Part shown: positions 7,911 to 17,365 of the stretch, piece after piece
Numbering within the stretch: the first letter of the stretch is position 1
Layout: every line of letters starts with the position of its first letter
Source of the DNA: Halovibrio variabilis
GTDB lineage: Bacteria > Pseudomonadota > Gammaproteobacteria > Pseudomonadales > Halomonadaceae
Reading direction: 5' to 3'
DNA: 64,000 nt
Assembly (NCBI RefSeq): GCF_007991175.1
Contig: NZ_BJXV01000004.1
Coordinates: 124,001-188,000 of the forward strand
Made by a program: the position numbers and the translations under genes
Notes under the pieces: model-generated
What the model saw: the letters and a program-made list of their open reading frames with translations, nothing else
What the model was told of the DNA's origin: nothing
Database searches by the model: none

Positions 7911-10106
7911 TTACACCCCCGCTTTAGCCGCCCGTGCCGCGTGGAGCTTTTTGTAGCTGTCGATCAGGCGCTGGTGGCGTTCAAGGCCCTCTAACTGCAT
8001 GTTGGTCGGCGTCAGGCCATGGAAGCGCACCTCGCTACTTACCGAACCCACTACCGCGGCCATGGTGGCTTCACCAAACATGCGCTGGAAGTTGTGCAGG
8101 TAGTCGCCCAGCTCCAGCTCGTCATCCAGAACAATTTCCAGCACCGCGTTCACCGCTTGGTAGAACAAGCCGCGTTCAACGGTGTTGTCGTTGTACTGCA
8201 GGAACATCTGCACGCAGTCCAGCGCCTCGTCATGGCGCTGTAGCGCCAGGTAAATCAGCAGCTTCAGCTCCAGAATCGTCAGCTGGCCCCACTCGGTGTT
8301 TTCATCAAACTCGATACCGATCAGCGTGATGATATCGGTGTGGTCGTCCATCTGGCTTTCTTCCAGCCGCTCGACCAAGTCGGTGAGCTGATCGTCGTCG
8401 AGGCGGTGCAGGTTAAGAATATCCTCGCGGTAATCCAGAGCCTTATTGGTGTTATCCCAGATCAGATCCTCAATCGGATACACCTCGGAGTAGCCCGGCA
8501 CCAGAATCCGGCACACCGGCGCGCCCAGGTCTTCGTGGATCGCCATATACACTTCGGCACCTAGCTCTTCAAAAATGCCAAACAGCGTTTTGGCTTCTTC
8601 TTCAGAAGTTTTTGCGCCAGCGCCCGAGAAATCCCACTCGCTGAATTCAAAGTCGGGCTTGGCGCTAAAGAAGCGCCAGGAGACCACGCCCACCGAGTCA
8701 ATAAAGTGTTCAACAAAGTTATTGGGCTCGGCCACGGTTTGTGAGTTAAAGGTCGGCAGCGGCAGGTCGTTCAAGCCTTCGAAGCTACGACCCTGCAGTA
8801 GCTCGGTCAGGCTGCGCTCCAGCGCTACTTCAAAGCTTGGGTGAGCGCCAAAGGAGGCAAACACGCCGCCAGTGCGCGGGTTCATCAACGTCACACACAT
8901 CACTGGGAACTGCCCGCCCATGGAGGCATCTTTGACCAGCACCGGGAACCCCTGGGCTTCCAGGGCGGCAATACCTTCGACGATGCTGGGGTACTTCGCC
9001 AGCACCGCTTGCGGCACATCCGGCAGGGTTAGCTCCTGCTCGATAATTTCCCGCTTCACCGCCCGCTCAAAGATTTCCGAGAGACACTGCACCTGGGCTT
9101 CAACCAACGTATTGCCCGCGCTCATCCCGTTACTCAGGAACAGGTTTTCGATCAGATTGGAGGGAAAATAGACCGTCTCGCCGTCGGATTGACGCACAAA
9201 CGGCAGCGAGACAATGCCCCGGTCTTCGCGGCCCGAGTTGGTATCGATCAGGTTGGAGCCGCACAGCTCGCCTTCCGGGTTGTAGATAGCCAGACAGTGC
9301 TCGTCGAGAATTTCCGCAGGCAGCGAATCACCAGGGCCCGGCTTGAACCACTGCTCATTGGGGTAGTGAACGAATTCGCTATTCGCGATCTCTTCGCCGA
9401 AGAACTGGTCGTTATAGAAGAAATTGCAGCTAAGGCGTTCGATAAACTCGCCCAGCGCCGAACAAAGTGCACTCTCTTTGGTGGCGCCTTTGCCGTTGGT
9501 AAAGCACATCGGCGAGGCCGCATCGCGAATATGCAGCGACCACACGTGGGGCACGATATTGCGCCAGGAGGCGATCTCGATCTTCATGCCTAAATCGGCA
9601 AGGATCCCGCTCATATTGGCAATGGTCTGCTCCAGCGGCAGGTCTTTGCCCTCAATGTAGGTATGGCTGCCTTCCGGTGCGCCCATCAGTAGCGCCTGGG
9701 CGTCCTCATCGATATTCTCGACCACCTCAATCTGGAACTCGGGGCCTGTCTGCACGACTTTTTTCACCGTGCAGCGGTCGATGGAGCGCAGCATGCCTTC
9801 GCGATCTTTTGCCGAAATATCTTCCGGCAGCTCGACCTGAATTTTAAAAATCTGCTTATAGCGGTTTTCCGGGTCGACGATATTGTTCTGCGACAGGCGG
9901 ATGTTCTCGGTGGGAATATTCCGCGCGTTGCAGTACACCTTGACGAAATAGGCGGCGCACATGGCAGACGACGCTAGGAAGTAGTCGAACGGCCCAGGCG
10001 CCGAGCCGTCGCCCTTGTAGCGAATCGGCTGGTCGGAGGTGACGGTGAAATCGTCGAACTTGGCCTCCAGGCGGAGGTTGTCGAGATAGTTAACTTTGAT
10101 TTCCAT
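7911..10106 (-). CDS. ycaO: OsmC-domain/YcaO-domain fusion protein
   Basis: A 731-residue cytosolic fusion. Residues ~1-140 form an OsmC-like domain: FTVTSDQPIRYKGDGSAPGPFDYFLASSAMCAAYFV carries the one conserved redox Cys of this type, and DRCTVKKVVQ follows. Residues ~170-560 form a YcaO domain with the ATP-binding signatures GKGATKESALCSALGEFIERLS and ALERSLTELLQGR. The last ~170 residues are a helical tail like that of E. coli YcaO. YcaO enzymes activate backbone amides with ATP; E. coli YcaO acts in RimO-dependent methylthiolation of ribosomal protein S12. The fused OsmC half points to a thiol or peroxide link, by inference. No precursor-peptide gene lies nearby, so a RiPP role is not supported. 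Confidence 0.9.
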   Translation of the reverse strand: MEIKVNYLDNLRLEAKFDDFTVTSDQPIRYKGDGSAPGPFDYFLASSAMCAAYFVKVYCNARNIPTENIRLSQNNIVDPENRYKQIFKIQVELPEDISAKDREGMLRSIDRCTVKKVVQTGPEFQIEVVENIDEDAQALLMGAPEGSHTYIEGKDLPLEQTIANMSGILADLGMKIEIASWRNIVPHVWSLHIRDAASPMCFTNGKGATKESALCSALGEFIERLSCNFFYNDQFFGEEIANSEFVHYPNEQWFKPGPGDSLPAEILDEHCLAIYNPEGELCGSNLIDTNSGREDRGIVSLPFVRQSDGETVYFPSNLIENLFLSNGMSAGNTLVEAQVQCLSEIFERAVKREIIEQELTLPDVPQAVLAKYPSIVEGIAALEAQGFPVLVKDASMGGQFPVMCVTLMNPRTGGVFASFGAHPSFEVALERSLTELLQGRSFEGLNDLPLPTFNSQTVAEPNNFVEHFIDSVGVVSWRFFSAKPDFEFSEWDFSGAGAKTSEEEAKTLFGIFEELGAEVYMAIHEDLGAPVCRILVPGYSEVYPIEDLIWDNTNKALDYREDILNLHRLDDDQLTDLVERLEESQMDDHTDIITLIGIEFDENTEWGQLTILELKLLIYLALQRHDEALDCVQMFLQYNDNTVERGLFYQAVNAVLEIVLDDELELGDYLHNFQRMFGEATMAAVVGSVSSEVRFHGLTPTNMQLEGLERHQRLIDSYKKLHAARAAKAGV

Positions 10107-10221
10107 GAAGAACGTCCGGAGTAATGGGTGTGCCCAGGCTTAAAAACATAAGCCGGTAGGCGAATTGCCGCCCATTATCCAGTTTTTTACCCGTTTCGTC
10201 TTGAGAAGTCTCCGGAATTAC

Positions 10222-11118
10222 CTACTCAACGTCGCGTAAGAAAGGCAGCGCTTCCTCCAGCAGTATTTCGGGAATCTCTTCGGCGATATAGTGGCCACAA
10301 GGGAGTGCTTTGCCGTCGACTTGGGTGGCTACCTTGCGCCATTCAGCCAAGGCGTCAAAGCAGGCTTCAATGGCGCCTTCAGCGCCCCACATCACTTTTA
10401 ATGGGCAGGTAAGTTTTACGCCCGCATCGATATCTGCCTGATCGTGCGCTAAATCAATCGTGGCACTGGCACGGTAGTCGCCGCAAATGCCGGTGGCGGT
10501 GCCGGGGAGTGAAAGGCAGCGCTCGTACTCCGCCAGCGCTTCCGGGGAGAAAGGCGCCATACCGGCACTGCGCGCACCCATCACGCTTTTCAGGTATTGA
10601 GCGGGGTCGCTCTGAATCAACATTTCCGGCAGCGGCTGGGGGCGAATCAGGAAGAACCAGTGCCAGTAGCTGCGCGCAAAGGCCTCCGTGGTACCGCGAT
10701 ACATGGCCAGCGTGGGGGCAATATCCAACAGCACCATGCGCTCGACGCGCTCCGCGTGGTCAACCCCTAAACGGTGAGCGACCCGCGCGCCTCGGTCATG
10801 GGCCAGCACTTTGAAATGCTCAAAACCGAGCGCGCTCATTAGCTCAGCCATATCGGCCGCCATGGTGCGTTTTGAGTAATTGAAGTGCTCGGGGTCATCA
10901 ACAGGCTTACTGCTGTCGCCATAGCCGCGCAGGTCCGCCGCGATCACCGTGAAGTGCTGGGCAAGCGCCTCCGCGACTTTGTGCCAAATCACATGGGTTT
11001 GGGGGTGGCCATGAAGCAACAGTAGCGCAGGCCCACTGCCGCCCTGTCGAAACGCGATCTCGACGCCGTTAACGTGGCGCTTGCATTTTTCAAACCCATT
11101 TTCAAACCCATGCAACAT
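10222..11118 (-). CDS. Fluoroacetate/haloacetate dehalogenase-like alpha/beta hydrolase
   Basis: A 298-residue alpha/beta-fold hydrolase without a signal peptide. The residues that define fluoroacetate dehalogenases are all visible: nucleophile elbow AHDRGAR (catalytic Asp, two halide/carboxylate-binding Arg), the acid in LLDIAPT, the fluoride-pocket His-Trp in YWHWFFL, the pocket Tyr in GDYRA, and the catalytic His in CGHYIAEE. The oxyanion motif is LLHGHPQTH. These enzymes cut the C-halogen bond of haloacetates by a two-step ester mechanism. The closest alternative is an epoxide-hydrolase-like enzyme of unknown substrate. It stands alone on the minus strand, divergent from the oxidoreductase at 11246. 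Confidence 0.78.
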   Translation of the reverse strand: MLHGFENGFEKCKRHVNGVEIAFRQGGSGPALLLLHGHPQTHVIWHKVAEALAQHFTVIAADLRGYGDSSKPVDDPEHFNYSKRTMAADMAELMSALGFEHFKVLAHDRGARVAHRLGVDHAERVERMVLLDIAPTLAMYRGTTEAFARSYWHWFFLIRPQPLPEMLIQSDPAQYLKSVMGARSAGMAPFSPEALAEYERCLSLPGTATGICGDYRASATIDLAHDQADIDAGVKLTCPLKVMWGAEGAIEACFDALAEWRKVATQVDGKALPCGHYIAEEIPEILLEEALPFLRDVE

Positions 11119-11245
11119 GGCGTGCTCCTAACTTATCTGATCATTTATCAACCCAGCCTGCGCGCATATTACGCAGCCGAGGCCTTTTTAATAAAACGAC
11201 ATCCGGGCATGATGGCGCTACTAAAACTCACTGGAAGCCACCATT

Positions 11246-12256
11246 ATGAAAGCGATCGCCTTTACCCAAAGCCTGTCTATCGACCACCCTGACGCACTGC
11301 AGGATATTGAGTTGCCCACCCCAACCCCAGAGGCTCACGATATTCGCGTGGCGGTCAGGGCGATTTCCGTTAACCCTGTGGATGCCAAAGTGCGCAGCAG
11401 CGCCCTGCTGGAAGCCGGCGAGCCAAGAGTACTGGGTTACGACGCGGTGGGCATTGTGGATGCCGTAGGTAGTGCGGTTAGCCGTTTTCAGCCGGGTGAC
11501 CGAGTGTGGTACGCAGGCAACGTTGCCCGCCAAGGCTCTAATGCCGAGTATCAGCTGGTCGATGAACGCATTGCCAGCCTAGCGCCAAAAAGCCTTTCTG
11601 ACACTCAGGCGGCGGCGCTGCCACTCACCGCGATTACCGCTTGGGAGCTGCTGTTTGACCGCTTAGAGCTGGGGATGCGCGATACTCAAGACAAAAGCCT
11701 GTTGGTGATTGGCGCGGCGGGGGGCGTTGGCTCAATCCTGGTGCAGCTTGCTAAACAGCTCACCGATATTAGCGTGATTGGCACAGCCTCTCGGCCAGAG
11801 AGCCAAGCCTGGGTGACATCATTAGGTGCTGACGCGGTGATTGACCACCATCAGCCCATTGATCAGGCACTGAAAGCCGCTGGCTACGAGGGTGTGGACA
11901 TGGTGATCAGCCTTAACCAAACGGATCACCACTTCGATGCCATTATTAAAGCGCTGAAACCTCAGGGTAAATTGGCGCTAATCGATGACCCCGAGCTGAT
12001 TGATGTGCGCAAGCTCAAAATGAAAAGCCTGTCGCTGCACTGGGAGCTAATGTTTACTCGCCCGTTGTTCACCACAGACGATCTCGCCAAGCAGCACGAT
12101 TTACTCACAGAAATCGCTGCCATGGTCGATAACGGCCGCTTAACAACTACCCTTGGGGAAGTGCTGGGGCCCATTAATGCCGAGAACCTGAAACGCGCGC
12201 ACGCGCTGATCGAGAGCAATCGTACGATTGGCAAGCTGGTACTAGAAGGGTTTTAA
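11246..12256 (+). CDS. Zinc-binding alcohol dehydrogenase-family (MDR) NAD(P)H oxidoreductase
   Basis: A 336-residue medium-chain dehydrogenase/reductase. The N-terminal GroES-like part contains VAVRAISVNPVDAKVR and VLGYDAVGIVDAVG; the Rossmann part has VIGAAGGVGSILVQLAK. The catalytic zinc ligands of true alcohol dehydrogenases (Cys-His-Cys) are absent, which fits quinone-oxidoreductase or enone-reductase-like members. The convergent TetR gene downstream belongs to a type that often controls such reductases, but the promoter arrangement here does not show it. Substrate unknown. Confidence 0.82.
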   Translation: MKAIAFTQSLSIDHPDALQDIELPTPTPEAHDIRVAVRAISVNPVDAKVRSSALLEAGEPRVLGYDAVGIVDAVGSAVSRFQPGDRVWYAGNVARQGSNAEYQLVDERIASLAPKSLSDTQAAALPLTAITAWELLFDRLELGMRDTQDKSLLVIGAAGGVGSILVQLAKQLTDISVIGTASRPESQAWVTSLGADAVIDHHQPIDQALKAAGYEGVDMVISLNQTDHHFDAIIKALKPQGKLALIDDPELIDVRKLKMKSLSLHWELMFTRPLFTTDDLAKQHDLLTEIAAMVDNGRLTTTLGEVLGPINAENLKRAHALIESNRTIGKLVLEGF

Positions 12257-12277
12257 ACAAAGGGGCTTAAACACGTT

Positions 12278-12306
12278 AACCCATCGCCCCACTAAGGCGA
12301 TGGGTT
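12278..12306. terminator. Bidirectional terminator between oxidoreductase and tetR
   Basis: An 11-bp perfect stem (AACCCATCGCC paired with GGCGATGGGTT) with a 7-base loop, followed by T residues on the plus strand. It serves the plus-strand oxidoreductase and, read in reverse, overlaps the last codons and stop of the convergent tetR gene. Confidence 0.7.
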
Positions 12307-12885
12307 TAGCAGCACCTGCTCGAACAAAATCTTTTCAAAGTGCTCCATGGGCTCGACGGATTTCAGCGTTTTAGCGCGTAGAATAGCGCCTTCCCAGCCG
12401 GTTAGGATAAAACTGGCCAGCGCTTCAGGAGGGGTATGCATGGCGATGTCGCCGCGCGCCTGGGCATCTTTCAAGCAGTGCACAAAACGGTGCTCCCAGC
12501 GCTGAAACACCAGGTTCAAAGCGTCCCGAAAGGTATCGCTTTGGCCAGACAGCTCTTGGCCCAAATTACCAATCAGGCAGCCAGTGACGTGATCACATTC
12601 ATGCATATGATCGCGGCCTAGCGCGAAGTAGCGCCTTAAACGCTCTAGCGGCGGTGTTTCACTGTCCTCCAGCAGCGCCACTAGCGTCGCGTCGTAGCTC
12701 GTGGCGAACCGTTCAATCACGGCGAGGCCAAAATCCTCTTTGCTGGAGAAATAGTGGTAAAAGGAGCCTTTTGGCACACCGCAGGTTTTTAAAACGGCAT
12801 TGATGCCCGTCGCATTATAGCCTTGCTGGCCAATCAGCTGAGCGCCTGTGTCAATCAATTTGTCACGCGTTGCGGTGTTTTTCAT
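12292..12885 (-). CDS. TetR/AcrR-family transcriptional regulator
   Basis: A 197-residue regulator. The N-terminal TetR helix-turn-helix is clear (GINAVLKTCGVPKGSFYHYFSSKEDF). The C-terminal ligand domain has the CLIGNLGQELS stretch typical of the AcuR/YxaF-like group, which often senses small electrophiles or aromatic compounds. It is divergent from the RND pump operon with about 160 bases between, so self-repression and control of the pump are plausible. An imperfect palindrome sits right before its start codon. The ligand is unknown. Confidence 0.85.
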   Translation of the reverse strand: MKNTATRDKLIDTGAQLIGQQGYNATGINAVLKTCGVPKGSFYHYFSSKEDFGLAVIERFATSYDATLVALLEDSETPPLERLRRYFALGRDHMHECDHVTGCLIGNLGQELSGQSDTFRDALNLVFQRWEHRFVHCLKDAQARGDIAMHTPPEALASFILTGWEGAILRAKTLKSVEPMEHFEKILFEQVLLNPSP

Positions 12886-12896
12886 ACGTATTAAAG

Positions 12897-12912
12897 TAGA
12901 CCAGTCAGTCCA
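12897..12912. promoter_or_regulatory. Putative TetR operator
   Basis: TAGACCAGTCAGTCCA, an imperfect palindrome with outer arms TNGAC and GTCNA six bases apart, lies twelve bases before the tetR start codon. Size and place fit an autoregulatory TetR-family operator. This rests on symmetry and position only. Confidence 0.5.
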
Positions 12913-12933
12913 TTCTTATCAAGTGGGCGTTGG

Positions 12934-12960
12934 TTGCATACTATTTGCACATTACTTGCC
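12934..12960 (+). promoter_or_regulatory. Putative BaeR box (three direct repeats, 11-bp period) before the RND operon
   Basis: TTGCA at 12934, TTGCA at 12945 and TTGCC at 12956 form three direct repeats exactly 11 bp apart, the spacing used by OmpR/PhoB-family regulators such as the BaeR encoded by this operon. The same arrangement occurs at 20574-20600 before the Spy-like gene. Binding by BaeR is inferred. Confidence 0.6.
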
Positions 12961-13043
12961 TAATGGCTGCTTACCAATGCGTGATGCTAGCATTATACGC
13001 TTTTTTTCTGGAAAATTTTGCTCACAATGGATGACGCGCGGTA

Positions 13044-14258
13044 ATGACATCAACACGTTCCTTCTCTTCTTTCCATTCGCCGTACCAGCAAGGCCGCATC
13101 CGTTTGGGTGCCGTGATGGCTTTATTAATTCTTGCTGGGACGTTTACGGTCGCGTGGTGGATTATGTCTCAACCGCCGCGTATTGAACGCACCCCACCAC
13201 CCGAGCCGCTACCTGCAATGGTAGACGTCGTCACCGTGACGGCCAGCACACAGGCACCCGAACTGCATGGTTTTGGCCGCATTGAGGCCGAACAAGAGGC
13301 GATGTTAGCAAGCCGTGTGGCTGGTCAGTTAGAACGTTTTGCTCGCAATGTCATTCCGGGTCAAGTAGTGGAGCAGCAAGCACCGGTCGCTTACATTGAT
13401 CAAGCTGACCTTAACCTTGCGCTGGAAGATGCAGAGGCAGCGCTGTCGATTGCTCAAGCCCAGCTTGCTTTAGAACAGGCGGAGCAGCAACGTGCGCGCA
13501 GCGAGTACGAATCCTTTGGCCGCCAACTCTCCGCTGAGCGTCGCGCGCTGGTATTACGCGAACCCCAGCTGCGTCAGGCGCAGTCGGAAGTAACTCAAGC
13601 GCGGGTGGCCCGTGACCAGGCGGCGCTGAATGTCGAGCGTGCCACCCTCACCGCCCCGTGGCGGGCAATGGTGCAAGAGCGCTTGGTGGGCGCAGGCAGC
13701 CTGCTCAGTCAAGGCACTGAAGTCCTGCATCTGGTGGGCGTTGAGCAGTTTTGGGTGCGCGCATCCCTGCCTGGCGAATGGATAGAGTGGCTTGACACCG
13801 GCAGCAACGTCACGTTGACGAGCCGCGGCTGGCCGGTAGACGCCACGCGCCAAGGCACACTGGTATCGGTGCTCCCCAGCCTGGAAGAGAATGGCCTGCA
13901 GGCACAGCTGTTAATCGCTGTCGACGATCCGCTGGCGTTAGCCACTGATGGCCCGGCACTGCGGCTGGGCGATGTGCTGCGGGTGTCTTTTCAACCGTCT
14001 ATTCAAGGCCAGCTGATCACACTGCCGTCTGCGGCCCTACGCCCAGGTGACATCGTGTGGCAAGTCGATGAAGACAATCGTCTGCGGCGCACGCCGGTCA
14101 CCCTGGCCTATCGCGGTGAAGATAGCGCCTTGATCAGTGAAGGGTTAGACATTGGCCAGCGGGTGGTCACCGCCGGCTTGGCTCAGCCTCAAGAGGGTCA
14201 GCAGGTACGCATTCGCCAAGCCGATGACACCCCGGTCGGCCAGGGAGACACCCCATGA
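13044..14258 (+). CDS. RND efflux pump periplasmic adaptor (membrane fusion protein)
   Basis: A 404-residue adaptor that would link the inner-membrane RND pump to an outer-membrane channel. It has one N-terminal membrane anchor (AVMALLILAGTFTVAWWIM), then a lipoyl/barrel half (ELHGFGRIEAEQEAMLASRVAGQ), a long coiled-coil hairpin at ~residues 130-195 rich in Gln, Ala and Arg, the return strand ATLTAPWRAMVQERLVGAGS, and a C-terminal membrane-proximal domain. The ATG at 13044 has a weak ribosome binding site; GTG 13114 is out of frame context and less likely. Its stop overlaps the pump start (ATGA). No outer-membrane factor gene is in the window, so a shared TolC-type channel is likely. Confidence 0.88.
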   Translation: MTSTRSFSSFHSPYQQGRIRLGAVMALLILAGTFTVAWWIMSQPPRIERTPPPEPLPAMVDVVTVTASTQAPELHGFGRIEAEQEAMLASRVAGQLERFARNVIPGQVVEQQAPVAYIDQADLNLALEDAEAALSIAQAQLALEQAEQQRARSEYESFGRQLSAERRALVLREPQLRQAQSEVTQARVARDQAALNVERATLTAPWRAMVQERLVGAGSLLSQGTEVLHLVGVEQFWVRASLPGEWIEWLDTGSNVTLTSRGWPVDATRQGTLVSVLPSLEENGLQAQLLIAVDDPLALATDGPALRLGDVLRVSFQPSIQGQLITLPSAALRPGDIVWQVDEDNRLRRTPVTLAYRGEDSALISEGLDIGQRVVTAGLAQPQEGQQVRIRQADDTPVGQGDTP

Positions 14259-17200
14259 TAATGCGCCGCGGCCCACTGGCCTGGATGGTTGATCATGGGG
14301 TGGCGCCTAACTTGCTGATGGTGCTGTTTATCGTCGGCGGTCTGATGGCTTCCCTGGCGATTAAAAAAGAGGTGTTCCCCGAATTCACCACCGAAATCGT
14401 GCAAGTCACTATCAGCTACCCCGGCGCCACCCCGGAAGACGTGGAACAGAGCCTGCTGCTGCCATTGGAAGCCGCTATTGCCGATGTGGAGGGCATTGAC
14501 GAGCTGACCGCCACCGCCAATGAAGGCAGTGCCAGCGTTAGCGCTACCCTGATTGACGGCATTGATGTGATGCGCGCCTACCAGGAGATCCAGCAGGCGG
14601 TGAACGCGATCACCACCCTACCCAGCGCCGCGGACCCACCTCGTTTTACCCTGGCGGGCGGGTCGCGCAGCGTTTTGAATCTGCAGGTCTATGGTGATGT
14701 GGGCCTGGAGGCATTGCACGACGCGGCCGAAAATGTACGTGGCGACCTCCAGGCCGTCTCCGGCATTTCCAAAGTAGAGCTATCCGGCAATCGCGAGCGG
14801 GAAATTCAAGTCCACCTGGATGAAGAAGCCATTGAGCGCTATGGATTGGATCATCAGGAGCTGGCGGGGCGCATTGCTGAAGAAGCCCTTGATCTGGCCA
14901 GTGGGCAATTAACCACCGCCGAAGGCGAGTGGCTGATTCGCTATCAGGGCAGGCGCAACAGCGCTGCGGCGTTTGCCGAGCTGCCGATCCTGACCAGCGC
15001 CCAAGGAACGCCCATTAGCCTGGGCGATATCGCCCAGGTCACCGATGGCTTTGCCGAAACCGACCGCGAAGTGTTTTACAACGGCCAGCCAGGGCTCTCC
15101 GTCGACGTTTACCAGATTGGTGACCAAACCCCCACCAGCATTTCAGAAGCGGTTAACGCTGAGCTTGAACGCTTGCGTACGGGCTTGCCGGAAGGCGTGA
15201 GCCTGGATATTTCCCGCGATAGCTCAGAAATCTATGAAGCGCGCCTGGGCCTGCTTTTAAAGAATGCCTGGATGGGCCTGGCACTGGTGCTGGTGCTGAT
15301 GGCGCTGTTTCTCGAAGCGCGGCTGGCGTTCTGGGTCACCTTAGGCATTCCCACCGCGTTTCTAGGCGCCATGCTGTTTCTGCCCTGGATCGGCGTCTCG
15401 CTGAATATGATGTCGATGTTCGCCTTTATTATCGCCTTAGGGATCGTGGTCGACGATGCCATTATCGTTGGCGAGAATATCTATAGCTACCGCGAAGAAG
15501 GCTATTCCCTGCGCGACGCGGCCGTTAAGGGCGCTAGTGAAATTGCCACACCGCTGACGTTTGCAATTCTCTCCAACATTGTGGCTTTTCTGCCGCTGCT
15601 GTTTTTGCCCGGTTTTTTGGGGCTGATTTTTGCCACCGTGCCCGTCGTGGTGATCACTGTCTTTTTGATCTCCTGGCTGGAAGCACTGGTTATTTTGCCG
15701 GCCCACCTAGCGCATAGCCGCAAGCCCCGCCAAACACCCAAGTGGCAGCGTCCGCTTGAAGCACTGCGCCAGCGCCTGCAGGGCGGGCTGCACCACTTTA
15801 CCTATCGTCAGTTTGAGCCGTTCCTGCAGCGTGCCCTCAACCAGCGTCTGCTCAGCATCTCAGTGGGCGTTGCCGTCTTGATCATTGCGCTCTCCTGGGC
15901 GATGAGCGGGCGGCTGGGGTTTTCACTGATGCCACGGGTCGAATCCGACCAGGTACAGGCCACGGTGACACTGCCGATTGGCACTAACATTAGCGTTAGC
16001 CGCGCGCTTAGCCAACAGTTGCTCGACGCGGCAGACGAGCTCAGCGAGCGTGAAGAGACGTTAAGTTTCAGCAGTTCACGCACCCGCTTGGACGGCGAAA
16101 GCCTGGAAGTGCGTTTGGATATTGCCAGCGACAGCCTGGAAGCGTGGCCCCCTTCCCGGATTGCCCGTGAGTGGCGTACCTTGACCGGCGATTTGCTGGG
16201 CGCCCAGTCGGTTCGCTTTGAGTCGGACGTTGGCGGCCCCGGCAGCGGTGCGGCGCTTAGCCTGCGTCTTTCGCACCCTGACACCCAAGTACTCGAAGCG
16301 GCCGCCGAACGGCTGGCAGAAACGCTGAGCGGCTATGGCCTCACGGATATCGACAGCGGCATAGGCGATGGTAAGCCTCAGCTCGAAATACGCCTGTCTG
16401 CTGAAGGCCGGGCCCTGGGCCTAACCGGCAATAATTTAGCCCAAGCGCTGCGCGGGCCTCTCCAGGGTGCCACCGCGCTTGAACAGTACGTAGGCCGCAG
16501 CGAGATCAGCGTTGAGGTGCGCCTGCCCAATAGCAATCGCGATAGCTTGAATGGACTTTACCGCCTGCCGGTGCGCACCGCCGATGGCTTGAGCGTACCA
16601 CTGTCGCGGGTCGCGGATATGACCATCAGTCAAGCGTCTAGCAGCCTTGAGCGCATTAACGGGCGGCGCATTATTACCGTCACTGCGGATTCGCAAAACG
16701 ACCAAGCGATCAACCAAGTGCTCGCAACGCTGCAGGAAGAGGCGTTCCCCAACCTCACCGCCACATGGCCGGGGCTTGAAGTCAGCATGGGTGGGCGCCA
16801 GCAAGACACCGCCGATAACCTGGCGACCCTGAAAACCTCAATGTGGTTAATGATGGCCGCGCTGTATGCCTTGCTGGCTATCCCATTCAGGAGCTACCTG
16901 CAGCCGCTGCTGGTGCTGGCTGCGATCCCCTTTGGCATCGTCGGGGCGGTAGCTGGCCACATGATCATGGGGTTTGGGCTTTCGATTATCAGCCTGCTGG
17001 GCATGCTGGCGCTCTCCGGGGTGGTGATTAACGATGCCCTGGTGCTGATCGACTACGCCAACCGCAAACGCGGTGAAGGCATGGCCGCCCGGGAAGCCAT
17101 TGTGGCCGCCGCCACCCGCCGCTTACGGCCGATCATGATGACCACGCTGACAACGTTCTTAGGTTTGGCGCCGATGATTCTGGAAACCTCGCGGCAGGCA

Positions 17201-17365
17201 CGGTTTATGATTCCCATGGCGATCTCACTGGGGTTTGGCATGTTGTTCGCCACGGTGATCCTGCTGATACTCGTACCCTGCCTCTACCTAGGCATGGAAA
17301 ACGTTCGCGAACGGCTCAGCGCGCCGCGCCAGCCCGTCCTCGATAAAGAAGAGGGAGCCCACTGA
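14255..17365 (+). CDS. RND-family efflux permease
   Basis: A 1036-residue pump of the usual length for AcrB-type RND proteins, with 12 membrane segments and two large periplasmic loops. TM4 holds the proton-relay aspartates in LGIVVDDAIIVGENIY; the N-terminus (ASLAIKKEVFPEFTTEIVQV) and porter-domain stretch VSISYPGATPEDVEQ-like are typical. It sits in an operon with its adaptor and the BaeSR-like pair, overlapping both neighbours by one to four bases. Export of toxic organic compounds or biocides is the family role; the substrate here cannot be read from sequence. Confidence 0.92.
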   Translation: MIMRRGPLAWMVDHGVAPNLLMVLFIVGGLMASLAIKKEVFPEFTTEIVQVTISYPGATPEDVEQSLLLPLEAAIADVEGIDELTATANEGSASVSATLIDGIDVMRAYQEIQQAVNAITTLPSAADPPRFTLAGGSRSVLNLQVYGDVGLEALHDAAENVRGDLQAVSGISKVELSGNREREIQVHLDEEAIERYGLDHQELAGRIAEEALDLASGQLTTAEGEWLIRYQGRRNSAAAFAELPILTSAQGTPISLGDIAQVTDGFAETDREVFYNGQPGLSVDVYQIGDQTPTSISEAVNAELERLRTGLPEGVSLDISRDSSEIYEARLGLLLKNAWMGLALVLVLMALFLEARLAFWVTLGIPTAFLGAMLFLPWIGVSLNMMSMFAFIIALGIVVDDAIIVGENIYSYREEGYSLRDAAVKGASEIATPLTFAILSNIVAFLPLLFLPGFLGLIFATVPVVVITVFLISWLEALVILPAHLAHSRKPRQTPKWQRPLEALRQRLQGGLHHFTYRQFEPFLQRALNQRLLSISVGVAVLIIALSWAMSGRLGFSLMPRVESDQVQATVTLPIGTNISVSRALSQQLLDAADELSEREETLSFSSSRTRLDGESLEVRLDIASDSLEAWPPSRIAREWRTLTGDLLGAQSVRFESDVGGPGSGAALSLRLSHPDTQVLEAAAERLAETLSGYGLTDIDSGIGDGKPQLEIRLSAEGRALGLTGNNLAQALRGPLQGATALEQYVGRSEISVEVRLPNSNRDSLNGLYRLPVRTADGLSVPLSRVADMTISQASSSLERINGRRIITVTADSQNDQAINQVLATLQEEAFPNLTATWPGLEVSMGGRQQDTADNLATLKTSMWLMMAALYALLAIPFRSYLQPLLVLAAIPFGIVGAVAGHMIMGFGLSIISLLGMLALSGVVINDALVLIDYANRKRGEGMAAREAIVAAATRRLRPIMMTTLTTFLGLAPMILETSRQARFMIPMAISLGFGMLFATVILLILVPCLYLGMENVRERLSAPRQPVLDKEEGAH

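Noticed and set aside
7911..10106. RiPP (azoline peptide) biosynthesis cluster around the YcaO gene
   Set aside because: No dehydrogenase, leader-binding protein, precursor peptide or exporter is near; the OsmC-YcaO fusion is a stand-alone type.
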